Position numbers and translations under genes: made by a program
The notes under the pieces: generated by a model
Told to the model about the DNA's origin: nothing
The model's input: only the letters and a program-made list of their open reading frames with translations
Databases searched by the model: none
Origin: Leucaena leucocephala
Taxonomy: Eukaryota > Streptophyta > Magnoliopsida > Fabales > Fabaceae
Reading direction: 5' to 3'
DNA length: 64,000 nucleotides
Assembly (NCBI GenBank): GCA_037074615.1
Contig: JAYWLJ010000075.1
Span: 2,501-66,500 of the forward strand
Part shown: positions 1 to 13,000 of the stretch, in pieces
Position numbering within the stretch: the stretch's first letter is position 1
Layout of the letters: each line of letters starts with the position of its first letter

Positions 1-379
1 TAGGCCCTAGGGTCTTTATTGTTTATTCAATTGGTCAATTTTTGAGGTATTGCTTTTTTTCAATTGCCTCTCTTTTGCTTGAAGTAATTTTTGCGATCAA
101 TGAGTGTGGTTAGCTACATTTTTGGATGACTGAAAATGTGTACTTTTTTTTGGAATGAGAGAAGAGAAAGAACACAAGGTTGGAGCCACGGCAGCAAAAG
201 TGACAGACATTTAGGGCATTTTACTGACATAGTATTGTTACCCCGCTTTATAACATTTATGTATATTTTTGCACCCATAAAATCTTAATGGTACTAGATG
301 CCCCTACCATAAAACTTTGTTATTGAAATTGGACCTTTGCCCGGTATATTTTTTTTCTTTATTAAATTATTTAATTTTA

Positions 380-429
380 CTCTATTAGCACAATTAGCTT
401 TTGTACATGAGCTAACACTGCTAATAGAG
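380..429. other. Nested inverted repeat (hairpin) in the AT-rich spacer
   Basis: CTCTATTAGC at 380-389 is matched by its exact reverse complement at 420-429. Inside it, TTAGCT and AGCTAA form a second stem around TGTACA. The same hairpin recurs at 2795-2844 and 5216-5265. It could extrude as a cruciform or be the relic of a small fold-back insertion; no function can be assigned from sequence. Confidence 0.7.
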
Positions 430-1334
430 CAAATTTACATGGGCTACCGATGGTAAAATAGTAAAACTAGAGGACTTTGTAAGAAAAAATAACACATAGC
501 TATCAAATTAAAAATTGAATGAAACTATAGCTACATCAAGAACGATTTTCCCTAATTAATATCATATAAATAGATAAAAATTTTATTTGATATTATAATT
601 CTTATCAACTACTCCATTCGGTTCCTAATATACCATCTTTAACACATATATGTTGGGATTACCCTTGGTGAAAGCCATGTGCAATCAATAGGTATAATTT
701 AAGAGATAATGTGAATTAAGATTTTATATTTAAGATCAAATGTAATCCCCAATTAGCTCTTATATTTAAGACAATATGAGTATTAATTATTAACTAATTG
801 ATTTTAATTATTAAATTTAATTTAATTGATTATTGATGATTTTTTTCTATAGTTATGATGGATGATTCATAATCAGATAATTTTTTTGCCAATCATACTG
901 GGATAAATTAATTAACACTAAAATATAAAAGAAAACATGAAATTTTGGTAGTTATATATAACCTTCTTAACCTTTAAAATATACTATCATATTTTATGTT
1001 TTGATTATCAAGATAGTGCCGTTAAAGTTAACAATTTTTGTCATGTCATAATTTATATATTTTTTTATTTTATATCACTTCATTTAAAAAATAACATTTA
1101 GCACTTTACATCCAATTTTATTTTTTTAAAATCCTTTAAAATAAAATATTTAAATAAAATTTAAAAATTGATATGTAATTTAAAATATTTTTTAAATATT
1201 TAAAAAATTTATTTGATCACATTTAAATAAAAAATATAAACTATATAAATTATCATGTGTTATTTTTTAAATGACGTGATGTATAATAAAAACTATAAAT
1301 ATTATGATATAATAAAAATTATTAATTTTAGTAA

Positions 1335-2414
1335 ACCCTAAACCCCAAACCCTAAATCCCAAACCCTAAACCCGAAACCCTAAACCCGAAACCCTAAACC
1401 CGAAACCCTAAACCCGAAACCCTAAACCCCAAACCCTAAACCCCAAACCCTAAACCCCAAACCCTCAACCCTAAACCCTCCACCCTAAACCCTGAACCCT
1501 AAACCCTGAACCCTAAACCCTGAACCCCGAACCCCGAACCCCGAACCCCGAACCCCGAACCCCGAACCCCGAACCCCCAACCCCCAACCCCCAACCCCCA
1601 ACCCCCAACCCCCAACCCCCAACCCCAAACCCCAAACCCCGAACCCCGAACCCCCAACCCCGAACCCCCAACCCCCAACCCCCAACCCCCAACCCCCAAC
1701 CCCCAACCCCCAACCCCAAACCCCAAACCCCAAACCCCAAACCCCAAACCCCAAACCCCAAACCCGAAACCCGAAACCCCAAACCCGAAACCCCAAACCC
1801 GAAACCCCAAACCCCAAACCCCAAACCCCAAACCCGAAACCCGAAACCCCAAACCCCAAACCCCAAACCCCAAACCCCAAACCCCAAACCCGAAACCCGA
1901 AACCCGAAACCCGAAACCCGAAACCCGAAACCCTACACCCTACACCTTAAACCCTACACCCTAAACCCTAACCCCTAAACCCTAACCCCTAACCCCGAAC
2001 CCCAAACCCCCAACCCCAAACCCCAAACCCAAACCCGAAACCCGAAACCCGAAACCCGAAACCGAAACTCGAAACCCTAAACCCGAAACCCCAAACCCTA
2101 AACCCCCAACCCCAAACCGAAAACCCCAAACCCGAAACCCGAAACCCGAAACCGAAACTCGAAACCCCAAACCCGAAACCCCAAACCCCAAACCGGAAAC
2201 CCCAAACCCGAAACCCCAAACCCGAAACCCCAAACCCTACACCCCACACCCTAAACCCTACACCCTAAACCCTAAACCCTAGACCCTAGACCCTAAACCC
2301 AAACCTGTAAGGCTAAACCTAAACCCCATACCCTAAACCCTATGACCCATATCCTAAACCCCAAACCCAAAACCCAGCCCTAGACACCATACCCCAAAAC
2401 CCAGGCTCTAGCCC
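1335..2414 (+). repeat. Degenerate telomere-like array, copy 1 (CCCTAAA variants)
   Basis: The array begins with canonical CCCTAAA interspersed with CCCCAAA and CCCGAAA. It then passes through blocks of CCCCGAA and CCCCCAA heptamers, a long CCCCAAA/CCCGAAA stretch, and irregular CCCTACA, CCCTAGA and CCCCATA variants near 2240-2414. Plant telomeres use TTTAGGG, so this is telomere-derived DNA, but the density of variants argues against an active chromosome terminus. It ends in a short palindromic run, CCTAGGCCCTAGG, at the unit boundary. Confidence 0.92.
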
Positions 2415-3748
2415 TAGGCCCTAGGGTCTTTATTGTTTATTCAATTGGTCAATTTTTGAGGTATTGCTTTTTTTCAATTGCCTCTCTTTTGCTTGAAGTA
2501 ATTTTTGCGATCAATGAGTGTGGTTAGCTACATTTTTGGATGACTGAAAATGTGTACTTTTTTTTGGAATGAGAGAAGAGAAAGAACACAAGGTTGGAGC
2601 CACGGCAGCAAAAGTGACAGACATTTAGGGCATTTTACTGACATAGTATTGTTACCCCGCTTTATAACATTTATGTATATTTTTGCACCCATAAAATCTT
2701 AATGGTACTAGATGCCCCTACCATAAAACTTTGTTATTGAAATTGGACCTTTGCCCGGTATATTTTTTTTTCTTTATTAAATTATTTAATTTTACTCTAT
2801 TAGCACAATTAGCTTTTGTACATGAGCTAACACTGCTAATAGAGCAAATTTACATGGGCTACCGATGGTAAAATAGTAAAACTAGAGGACTTTGTAAGAA
2901 AAAATAACACATAGCTATCAAATTAAAAATTGAATGAAACTATAGCTACATCAAGAACGATTTTCCCTAATTAATATCATATAAATAGATAAAAATTTTA
3001 TTTGATATTATAATTCTTATCAACTACTCCATTCGGTTCCTAATATACCATCTTTAACACATATATGTTGGGATTACCCTTGGTGAAAGCCATGTGCAAT
3101 CAATAGGTATAATTTAAGAGATAATGTGAATTAAGATTTTATATTTAAGATCAAATGTAATCCCCAATTAGCTCTTATATTTAAGACAATATGAGTATTA
3201 ATTATTAACTAATTGATTTTAATTATTAAATTTAATTTAATTGATTATTGATGATTTTTTTCTATAGTTATGATGGATGATTCATAATCAGATAATTTTT
3301 TTGCCAATCATACTGGGATAAATTAATTAACACTAAAATATAAAAGAAAACATGAAATTTTGGTAGTTATATATAACCTTCTTAACCTTTAAAATATACT
3401 ATCATATTTTATGTTTTGATTATCAAGATAGTGCCGTTAAAGTTAACAATTTTTGTCATGTCATAATTTATATATTTTTTTATTTTATATCACTTCATTT
3501 AAAAAATAACATTTAGCACTTTACATCCAATTTTATTTTTTTAAAATCCTTTAAAATAAAATATTTAAATAAAATTTAAAAATTGATATGTAATTTAAAA
3601 TATTTTTTAAATATTTAAAAAATTTATTTGATCACATTTAAATAAAAAATATAAACTATATAAATTATCATGTGTTATTTTTTAAATGACGTGATGTATA
3701 ATAAAAACTATAAATATTATGATATAATAAAAATTATTAATTTTAGTA

Positions 3749-4836
3749 AACCCTAAACCCCAAACCCTAAATCCCAAACCCTAAACCCGAAACCCTAAAC
3801 CCGAAACCCTAAACCCGAAACCCTAAACCCGAAACCCTAAACCCCAAACCCTAAACCCCAAACCCTAAACCCCAAACCCTCAACCCTAAACCCTCCACCC
3901 TAAACCCTGAACCCTAAACCCTGAACCCTAAACCCTGAACCCCGAACCCCGAACCCCGAACCCCGAACCCCGAACCCCGAACCCCGAACCCCCAACCCCC
4001 AACCCCCAACCCCCAACCCCCAACCCCCAACCCCAAACCCCAACCCCCGAACCCCGAACCCCCAACCCCGAACCCCCAACCCCCAACCCCCAACCCCCAA
4101 CCCCCAACCCCCAACCCCCAACCCCCAACCCCAAACCCCAAACCCCAAACCCCAAACCCCAAACCCCAAACCCCAAACCCCAAACCCCAAACCCGAAACC
4201 CGAAACCCCAAACCCGAAACCCCAAACCCGAAACCCCAAACCCCAAACCCCAAACCCCAAACCCGAAACCCGAAACCCCAAACCCCAAACCCCAAACCCC
4301 AAACCCCAAACCCCAAACCCCAAACCCGAAACCCGAAACCCGAAACCCGAAACCCGAAACCCTACACCTTAAACCCTACACCCTAAACCCTAACCCCTAA
4401 ACCCTAACCCCTAACCCCGAACCCCAAACCCCCAACCCCAAACCCCAAACCCAAACCCGAAACCCGAAACCCGAAACCCGAAACCGAAACTCGAAACCCT
4501 AAACCCGAAACCCCAAACCCTAAACCCCCAACCCCAAACCGAAAACCCCAAACCCGAAACCCGAAACCCGAAACCGAAACTCGAAACCCCAAACCCGAAA
4601 CCCCAAACCCCAAACCGGAAACCCCAAACCCGAAACCCCAAACCCGAAACCCCAAACCCTACACCCCACACCCTAAACCCTACACCCTAAACCCTAAACC
4701 CTAGACCCTAGACCCTAAACCCAAACCTGTAAGGCTAAACCTAAACCCCATACCCTAAACCCTATGACCCATATCCTAAACCCCAAACCCAAAACCCAGC
4801 CCTAGACACCATACCCCAAAACCCAGGCTCTAGCCC
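3749..4836 (+). repeat. Degenerate telomere-like array, copy 2 (CCCTAAA variants)
   Basis: This has the same order of variant blocks as the first array and the same 3' end. Differences are small: extra CCCCAAA heptamers around 4140-4190 and one fewer CCCTACA unit near 4365. The shared block order shows that the array was duplicated together with its spacer and did not arise by separate telomere addition. Confidence 0.92.
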
Positions 4837-6171
4837 TAGGCCCTAGGGTCTTTATTGTTTATTCAATTGGTCAATTTTTGAGGTATTGCTTTTTTTCAAT
4901 TGCCTCTCTTTTGCTTGAAGTAATTTTTGCGATCAATGAGTGTGGTTAGCTACATTTTTGGATGACTGAAAATGTGTACTTTTTTTTGGAATGAGAGAAG
5001 AGAAAGAACACAAGGTTGGAGCCACGGCAGCAAAAGTGACAGACATTTAGGGCATTTTACTGACATAGTATTGTTACCCCGCTTTATAACATTTATGTAT
5101 ATTTTTGCACCCATAAAATCTTAATGGTACTAGATGCCCCTACCATAAAACTTTGTTATTGAAATTGGACCTTTGCCCGGTATATTTTTTTTCTTTATTA
5201 AATTATTTAATTTTACTCTATTAGCACAATTAGCTTTTGTACATGAGCTAACACTGCTAATAGAGCAAATTTACATGGGCTACCGATGGTAAAATAGTAA
5301 AACTAGAGGACTTTGTAAGAAAAAATAACACATAGCTATCAAATTAAAAATTGAATGAAACTATAGCTACATCAAGAACGATTTTCCCTAATTAATATCA
5401 TATAAATAGATAAAAATTTTATTTGATATTATAATTCTTATCAACTACTCCATTCGGTTCCTAATATACCATCTTTAACACATATATGTTGGGATTACCC
5501 TTGGTGAAAGCCATGTGCAATCAATAGGTATAATTTAAGAGATAATGTGAATTAAGATTTTATATTTAAGATCAAATGTAATCCCCAATTAGCTCTTATA
5601 TTTAAGACAATATGAGTATTAATTATTAACTAATTGATTTTAATTATTAAATTTAATTTAATTGATTATTGATGATTTTTTTCTATAGTTATGATGGATG
5701 ATTCATAATCAGATAATTTTTTTGCCAATCATACTGGGATAAATTAATTAACACTAAAATATAAAAGAAAACATGAAATTTTGGTAGTTATATATAACCT
5801 TCTTAACCTTTAAAATATACTATCATATTTTATGTTTTGATTATCAAGATAGTGCCGTTAAAGTTAACAATTTTTGTCATGTCATAATTTATATATTTTT
5901 TTATTTTATATCACTTCATTTAAAAAATAACATTTAGCACTTTACATCCAATTTTATTTTTTTAAAATCCTTTAAAATAAAATATTTAAATAAAATTTAA
6001 AAATTGATATGTAATTTAAAATATTTTTTAAATATTTAAAAAATTTATTTGATCACATTTAAATAAAAAATATAAACTATATAAATTATCATGTGTTATT
6101 TTTTAAATGACGTGATGTATAATAAAAACTATAAATATTATGATATAATAAAAATTATTAATTTTAGTAAA

Positions 6172-7065
6172 AATTTTAACAGCAACAATTTATTAATCAG
6201 ATTATAAAATAAGTTTTTAATTTAAATTTTAAAAAATCAGGTAAGTTATAGCGGAGTGTATTTAAGCCCTTAAGCAATAACTAAAGTTTTCCCATGCTGC
6301 GACAAGTTTTTCCAACCAATCTTTTTTTCAGACAAGCTCCAACCAATCAGACGGTGACAGCACAGCAACTTTATAATATTATTAAGATTTAACTCTAAGT
6401 TTCGCCATATATCGAAAAACAAATTCGAAAACAAAAATTCCTCAATCGAAGGCGCCCCCCTACAATCGACTGCGTTCTCGCTCCATTGTCTCACCTCTGA
6501 ATCTGACACGCTTGAATCTAGAGTAACCTGGGTCGAAGTGTTTTCAAGCTCATTCGAATTGGAACTGAAAGTTCATTGCCCTGACTATTCTTTGAGCTTT
6601 CCAATAAGCCGTTCGGGCATACTTAGGGTTTGCCATTTTCTGCTAAAATTATGCTCAGCTACTCTTGATTCGTTTTTCCTTTTCGTCCTTTGATTTCTGA
6701 GCTATGCAACCACCAAGTGTCTACTAAAAGTATTGTAAATTTCTTTGAAGGAGGCTCTTTTCCACATTCTTAAGGTCCTCGGGGCAATTTTGGAGTTTTG
6801 TCGTCTGAGGAGCAGTTAGGGTTTTGCACATGTAATTTAAGCCGTTGAATTTTCAGTTTTAGGTGTCCAGTGGGATCGACGAGACATTTCCTGTTTAGCT
6901 TTAGTTTTGTTTGGTTGCTTGATTTCTCGGCGGCTGCCGTTTTAACTCTTATTTTTATCTTCCTTTTTTGTGGAGAGGGAGGCATTTGAGGGTATGGGAT
7001 TTAAATTTTGGGGACATTTCTTGCACGAGAAGTAGGAATTTATTGCCAAAGTAAAGGAGTAAGAC
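6172..7065 (+). promoter_or_regulatory. Upstream region and probable 5' UTR of the cohesin gene
   Basis: This is the single-copy sequence between the last spacer and the first coding exon. Base composition rises from AT-rich to mixed after about 6400, consistent with a promoter passing into a transcribed leader. I see no clear TATA box at a diagnostic distance and cannot place the transcription start. Short open frames here (for example minus strand 6270-6509 and 6770-6985) have no family resemblance and are not annotated. Confidence 0.4.
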
Positions 7066-10000
7066 ATGTTTTATTCTCAGTTTATTTTGGCCAAGAAAGG
7101 GCCGCTGGGAACGATATGGATAGCTGCACATTTGGAGAGAAAGCTCCGGAAGAATCAAGTTGCCGATACTGACATTGGCGTCTCTGTGGGTTAGTTACCT
7201 GGATCTTATGTTGTTTAAACCTTATTATGGTAATTTATAGTAATGTATTTAAATTCAGGATACTGTTTATGTTCTGAACATTGTTTTATATTGTCTAGGA
7301 TGTATGGAATGTTTAAACATTGGCTCATTTATGATAAATATCAGCTATCATACTGTCTATTCGATATTGCGTTTTAGAAACCCTTCAGTTGGCTTTTTTC
7401 TATATGCAGTCTGATGGTTTCATCGATAAGCTCTCAGTACAGATTTTCATGCAGATCTTCTAAGGAAACTTAAGAGTTGTCGAGTTTCACTCCTTGGCTG
7501 TTTAATTATGGACTAGCTTCCCTTTTTGTTCTTTTGTTATCAAGAGACGATTTATTTAGTTTTTTTATGTAAGTCAAGAGGCTATAGTTATGAACAAGAA
7601 AGAAAATTAGGATCTTTTTATTAGCAGTCCAGAGTAGACTATGATGCTGTAGAGGGGATGAGTGTAAAGGGAGTGAACTTAATGGACACTCTAACCTCCT
7701 TGTGCCATTATCTTTCTAATTGCATAAATGCAGCTTGTAGAGAATTTAATTTGGTCCACTGGTCCACTTGTCCACGTTTTGCCTGCCCCCTAGAAACAAA
7801 AGGCTAGTTCTTAGTCTAGGGATTATGCCATAGGAGTCTATTGGTAGATTCTGGGAGTATTATAGAGGGAATGTGGTTTTTGCAATGTGTTTTGTATGTA
7901 GTTGCATGGTCTAATTGGTTGGATCATTTTCCTATGATTTTTGAGAGCAAGGGTATGCCTATATCACCATTTATAGGATTTGTTTGGCATCCTTGTGGTG
8001 CTTGGGTAATGGTTACTTTTGTGATATGGCAGATTTAATGGGCTCTATTGTCAGGATGTTTGGCCTTGCTTCAAGTTATTTCCTTCATGCAACATTATGC
8101 CTATGTTTTTTCTCTTCTATCCCTTTGCTCCTATTCTTTGCTTCATCTTGATTTCTTCGCATTTCAGCTGAAGCGTTTTGGACTTAAAATATTAAAGTTT
8201 TTGACAGAAAAGAGAGAAGAAAAGGGCAAAATGCAGCTGCAATTCTTAATATTCAGTGAATGAAAATACAAGGGATTAGAAAAGACTTTGGGACATGAAC
8301 CTATCCCATAAATCGTTACAAAAGACCCCTAACTTCTTCTGACCATTGGAGCAGAGATAAGGAAAGGAAATGACATGGATAACGAAAAATAACAGAAAAT
8401 GGAAAGAACATAAAGGAGAGATAAGAGTTCGCATATATCTACAAAGGAAAAGAGCTGTTGAGGCTCTTTAAGGGATCAGATCATGTCATTAAGATGTGAT
8501 TGGAGACTTATTATGTCTTAATCATGTGATTAAGACTGGTCAAATCATTGATGACATGATTAAGACCAATCAGATCTGAAGTCAATCCTGGAGATGTGCA
8601 GCAGTGGCAATTAATTCAGTAACCAACAAAATATCTTCAATTATTATTTAATATCTGATATTTAAGTGATATTTAATTAGTATTAGCATTTAAATAATAT
8701 TTAATATGTAATTTCAAAGTTCATGAAGTCACTGAAAACCTAGCTAGCATAATTCAAGGGTTGCTACTGTTATGAGGTAGTTGAGTGATAGCCACTTGTG
8801 CAAGAGTGTTGTTTATCATAGGATGTTAAGGGTGGTTATGGTGTTTGGGGGAATCCTTGCTATATAAGGGCCAGATATGAATGTATTGGATGAGAAGTGA
8901 ATAGAGTGTTTAGGGGTGACTTTATACCAAGTGGTATTAGAGTGTTATATGCTTCCTTTGGGCACTGGGTTTCATCAGTTGGAGAGGATGGACCTGCATC
9001 TGAGAAGCGAAGTGGCTAGTTTGCATACTGCCCTTTCCTGCTGCTGCACAAGTTGAAAAGTCAAAGGGCAGCTGGTGCAAATATTTGTTCACTCTCCCAA
9101 AGTGTTACCAGCTCCTTAAAATAAGAAAGAAGGAATAATGACAATAGTAATAAAGGGAAGGGCTCAAACACGTATATACAATGGATCAAACTCATGTGCC
9201 CAATCTCAGTTGCTGCCATTACCATATGCTCAGCCAGTCAACTACTCTCTCTTTTATTATTCCGCAGCAACTTCCAGATATTGATGCTTCAATTGTACCA
9301 CATCATTTGAGGACAAGGGTTTTTTTTTTTTTTTTTGAGGGGGGGTGGGACAGGGGTAGTGTTGTTACGATACAGTTGAGTAATAGGCATTAATATTAGG
9401 GAGTGTTATATTATAATAGGCTCTTAAGGATAGTTATGGTAGTTGGGAAGAGTTCTGACAATATCAGGGCCAAACATGAATGTTTTCGTTGAGGATAAAT
9501 AATACGGTGGTGTTTTGGTTTAACCCTGCACCGGGTGTCTTTTCACTTAAAATCTAGGACCTGTACTTTGATTCTTGTGTAATCTTCAAATGCGTGTAGT
9601 TCTGATTGGAAAAAATGAGGAAAGTATCATTTTGATTTTGTAGCCATACTGGTCATTATTAATGCTGTGGAGATTAACATCAGCATATATGAAAGTAGAT
9701 AATTCCATAATATATTTGTACAATTGTCTGTGCTGCACGTGTTATACTCTAGTTTTGATTGTTTTTTCCTGATATTATGCCCTCACTTTTGTGGACAGAT
9801 TCAATCCTTTTCCCTGAAGTACCAATTGCACTTCGCTTGTCCAGTCATCTTCTGCTTGGTGTAGTGAGGATATATTCTAGAAAGGTGAATTACCTCTTTG
9901 ATGATTGCAGTGAAGCTTTGCTTAAGGTTAAGCAAGCTTTCCGCTCCACTGCTGTTGATTTGCCACCAGAAGAGTCCACTGCACCTTACCATTCCATAAC

Positions 10001-13000
10001 CTTACCTGAGACTTTTGATCTTGATGATTTTGAACTGCCAGATAATGATATATTTCAAGGGTAAGTTTCACAATACTTGCTTATGTTCTTAAGAAGATCT
10101 AGCTGTTTCTTTGAGTTTCATTTGAAATTCTTTACTGGCGATTTTCTCTAATCTTATGTATCAGCTTTTTCCTTGGCAGTTGTCTGATGGTGGGACGAGA
10201 AATTTATTAGAAACATACTTTGCATTGTAGTTACATTTCCTTTACATGGTTCTGTTGTACATGACTTGGTCAATATTTTGGATGGTGATTTTATGTTAAA
10301 TGGGCCTCCCTTTAGTAACAGTGAAGTGCATTTCTTGTGAACTTGCAGTAACTATGTTGATCATCACGTTAGTACACGAGAGCAGATCACATTACAAGAC
10401 ACCATGGAGGGTGCAGTTTATCTTACTTCACAGTTTGGATTGGATGGTGAGTATTCACTATTGTCTCCTTTATGTTCCTTCTAATATCTAGTTGTTTGGT
10501 AAGTCTAAGCCATGCAGTGGAGGGACATTTGACAAGTAGCATTTAACTTTAAATACATCGGTTTCAGAGCGGTTTGGTGATGGTGATGCTTCTCAAATTG
10601 GTTTAGACCTTGAGGAGGTAATTTATTTTTTCCCCCAGTTATGTACCCATGAAGCTGGTATTTGTCTATTTGAAACATGGCCTAATTGGTTTTATGTTTT
10701 TTTTAGTCATAATACTGATTTAAATGCTCCAAGCCTTTTTGGGTTTGTGAGATAACCTGTGAAGAATAGGCAGATCTTCGTTGAGATAGAATGGTGTGTA
10801 TGTTAAGAAGGACAGTGGAAGGAGTTCGGGATGGGATGTTAATTATTTCTCAACAGTGAGGTTGATGCCTAAGCTAAATGCTTGAATATGATTGCAATGT
10901 TATCGGTAGGGCAAGGGGATTGGAGACCTTTTGAAGTAAGTAAGCTAGTGGGAGCTATAATTTGTAGAGAAAATGGGTCTAAAGTGCATTGACTTGGGAA
11001 ATCTATCTTGATTATATTCTAGGCTTATAATTGAAGAGGGAGAAGTCGATTAATCATTAATCCTGAAGTAGCTAGGAAACTATAATTAAAATCAAATTAC
11101 GAGGGAACTGATGGAACCCAACAGAAATTGAATATGGACCCTATAGGAAACTGATGAATGTGAACTGAAGCTGTGTGAAACAATTATTAATACATTTGTT
11201 CTCTGCAAAAAATAGTGAAGTACTGAAAACTATAAGATGCAACATTTATTTTACCTTGAGATACAGCCTTCTTGTTGTTGAAATGAAACTACTACTTATC
11301 CAAACATAAAGAATCTTAATGTTAAATCTAATTACGAAACATATTAAACAGATAAGGTAACTAATCATAGATGGAGAGATAAGAAACCTTATCACATGAC
11401 CACAGTTACTTTTTAATTCTTGGGTTAAATTCATATTATAGTATTATGTTTTGGTTAATTCTTGTGCATATTTTTAGTATCTATAATATATTTATATATA
11501 ATCTGAACTATGCCTCAATATTGGCTTGCTGTAGAATGCGTATCAAGTTACATTTTGCTGTGAGTTCATGTAACAGAAGCACGCCATACTTTACGAATGA
11601 CTGTGACTACCATCTGTTTAATTTATTTATTTTTTGGTCCATTCTACGTTTACATACTATTTGAACTGGAAAGCAGGATTTGTTGCTGGAAAAGGCATCC
11701 ACTTTTGAGCATGATGGCATGTTGGAGTAAGACCTCTCTCTAAAATAGTCTTTTATCTTTGTCATCACTCATCTTTACCATGTACGTCATAAATTTCCTG
11801 ACATACCTCTGTGTGTGTGTTGATTGCAGGACTAATCCTCAAGAATCTATACAATCTATCAGACCCAAGGATGAAAATGAAAGGAAAGAAGAGGAAACTG
11901 AAACACTAGATGGGGGGCAAGTGAAAGTCAGAGGTAGCAAGGTTAGTAATCTAGAATGCCTGGATACTTATTGATGTTTTCTATTATTTATGTCTTATTG
12001 TCGTTTATTTCTATTCTAAAAGGCGGTATGTTGGATGGAATTGTAGATTGTTCTTGTCTACATATTTACTTCTGTTAAGACCTGAGGTTATGATCTCTGC
12101 TGGATTTAATTATTGAATTGATTTATTCTGTTCAGATTGATGGTGCGTCCTCTGGTATTGAAGCTGGTGAATATGCCCAAGGGCCATCTACTCCTGGACT
12201 AGAAGAGCCAAACTTGGCTCAGGTCATTAATGAAACAGATTGTCATAATTCAACTGATTTTGTATCAATGAAGAGCACACAAGTTCCAACTGTGCAAGAG
12301 GAAGTTGCAATTGATCATTCTATGCAAGATAATGTAAAGAATGGCAGTGTTCTAGATTTTCACCAAGAGGAGACTGACTGCCTTTTGGGTGACTGCGAAA
12401 GAGAGAATTGCCCATCCTTTGTGCCAGACTACACAGATGGGACTGTTAGTGCTTCTGCTGTACGTGAGAAGGTGGAAGATTGTCATGATGGAGTTGTGAT
12501 AAATGATGAGTCAGTTGTGGTTTCTCTGGACCAAACTGTTACTGATGCAGTTTCTAGAGTAAATGTTTGTGAAACTGTTTCACCGCCAGGTTGTTCCCAT
12601 GTTACATCTGATCAGGAGAACCCCGGTTGTAAACTTTTGTCTTACTTGGATATCTCAAAAGGGTCAGAACCAGACGGTCATCTAAAGGATAAACATGCAT
12701 TGTCAAAGCATGAAACTCTAACTGATATTGAAATTGCTAACGGTGAGGGGGAATCGGCTCCCTTTGGTGAGGCTAAAGCATCCAGTGCTGTGTGTCTTCT
12801 AGGTTCACCTGGGAGACCTGAGGTTGCTGATGTTGAAGCTCAGGCCTCTCGAGAATTGAAGGAAGCTGAAGCTTTGAACCATGGAGCTCATGAAGCTGTA
12901 CATCCTGATGAATTACATCTTCGGCCATGCACATCCCATACAATCCAAACTGATGTTTTGTCCATTGGAGGTAAACATGTGCTGTTTTGACGGTGCATAA

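Larger units (their letters stand above)
1..6171. repeat. Subtelomere-like tandem repeat, 2.4-kb unit (2 full copies plus a spacer-only third copy)
   Basis: The block starting at position 1 recurs at 2415 and again at 4837, giving unit lengths of 2414 and 2422 bp. Each unit starts with an AT-rich spacer of about 1.33 kb (1-1334, 2415-3748, 4837-6170) and, in the first two, ends with a C-rich degenerate telomere-like array. By eye the spacers are almost identical; the one difference I saw is an extra T in a homopolymer of copy 2 near 2762-2771. The arrays differ by small gains and losses of 7-bp units. No convincing coding sequence lies in any copy; open frames in the arrays are phase artefacts of 7-bp repeats. 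The C-rich strand reads left to right, as at a left chromosome end. Confidence 0.93.

Noticed and set aside
1335..2414. CRISPR-like repeat array
   Set aside because: Repeats are 7 bp with no spacers of constant length, no cas genes are present, and the context is a plant genome.
1485..4671. Open frames of 83-138 codons encoding Gly/Phe/Val/Trp repeats on the minus strand
   Set aside because: A 7-bp repeat without stops stays open in all three frames, and the same kind of peptide appears in several frames at once. These are artefacts of telomere-like DNA.
1335..4836. A true chromosome terminus
   Set aside because: The repeats are mostly variants, are interrupted by unique spacers and are duplicated as blocks. 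They are telomere-derived but internal; the real end, if near, lies left of the window.
8460..8600. MITE around GTCTTAATCATGTGATTAAGAC
   Set aside because: A near-perfect local palindrome is present, but no extended terminal repeats or flanking duplications could be traced.
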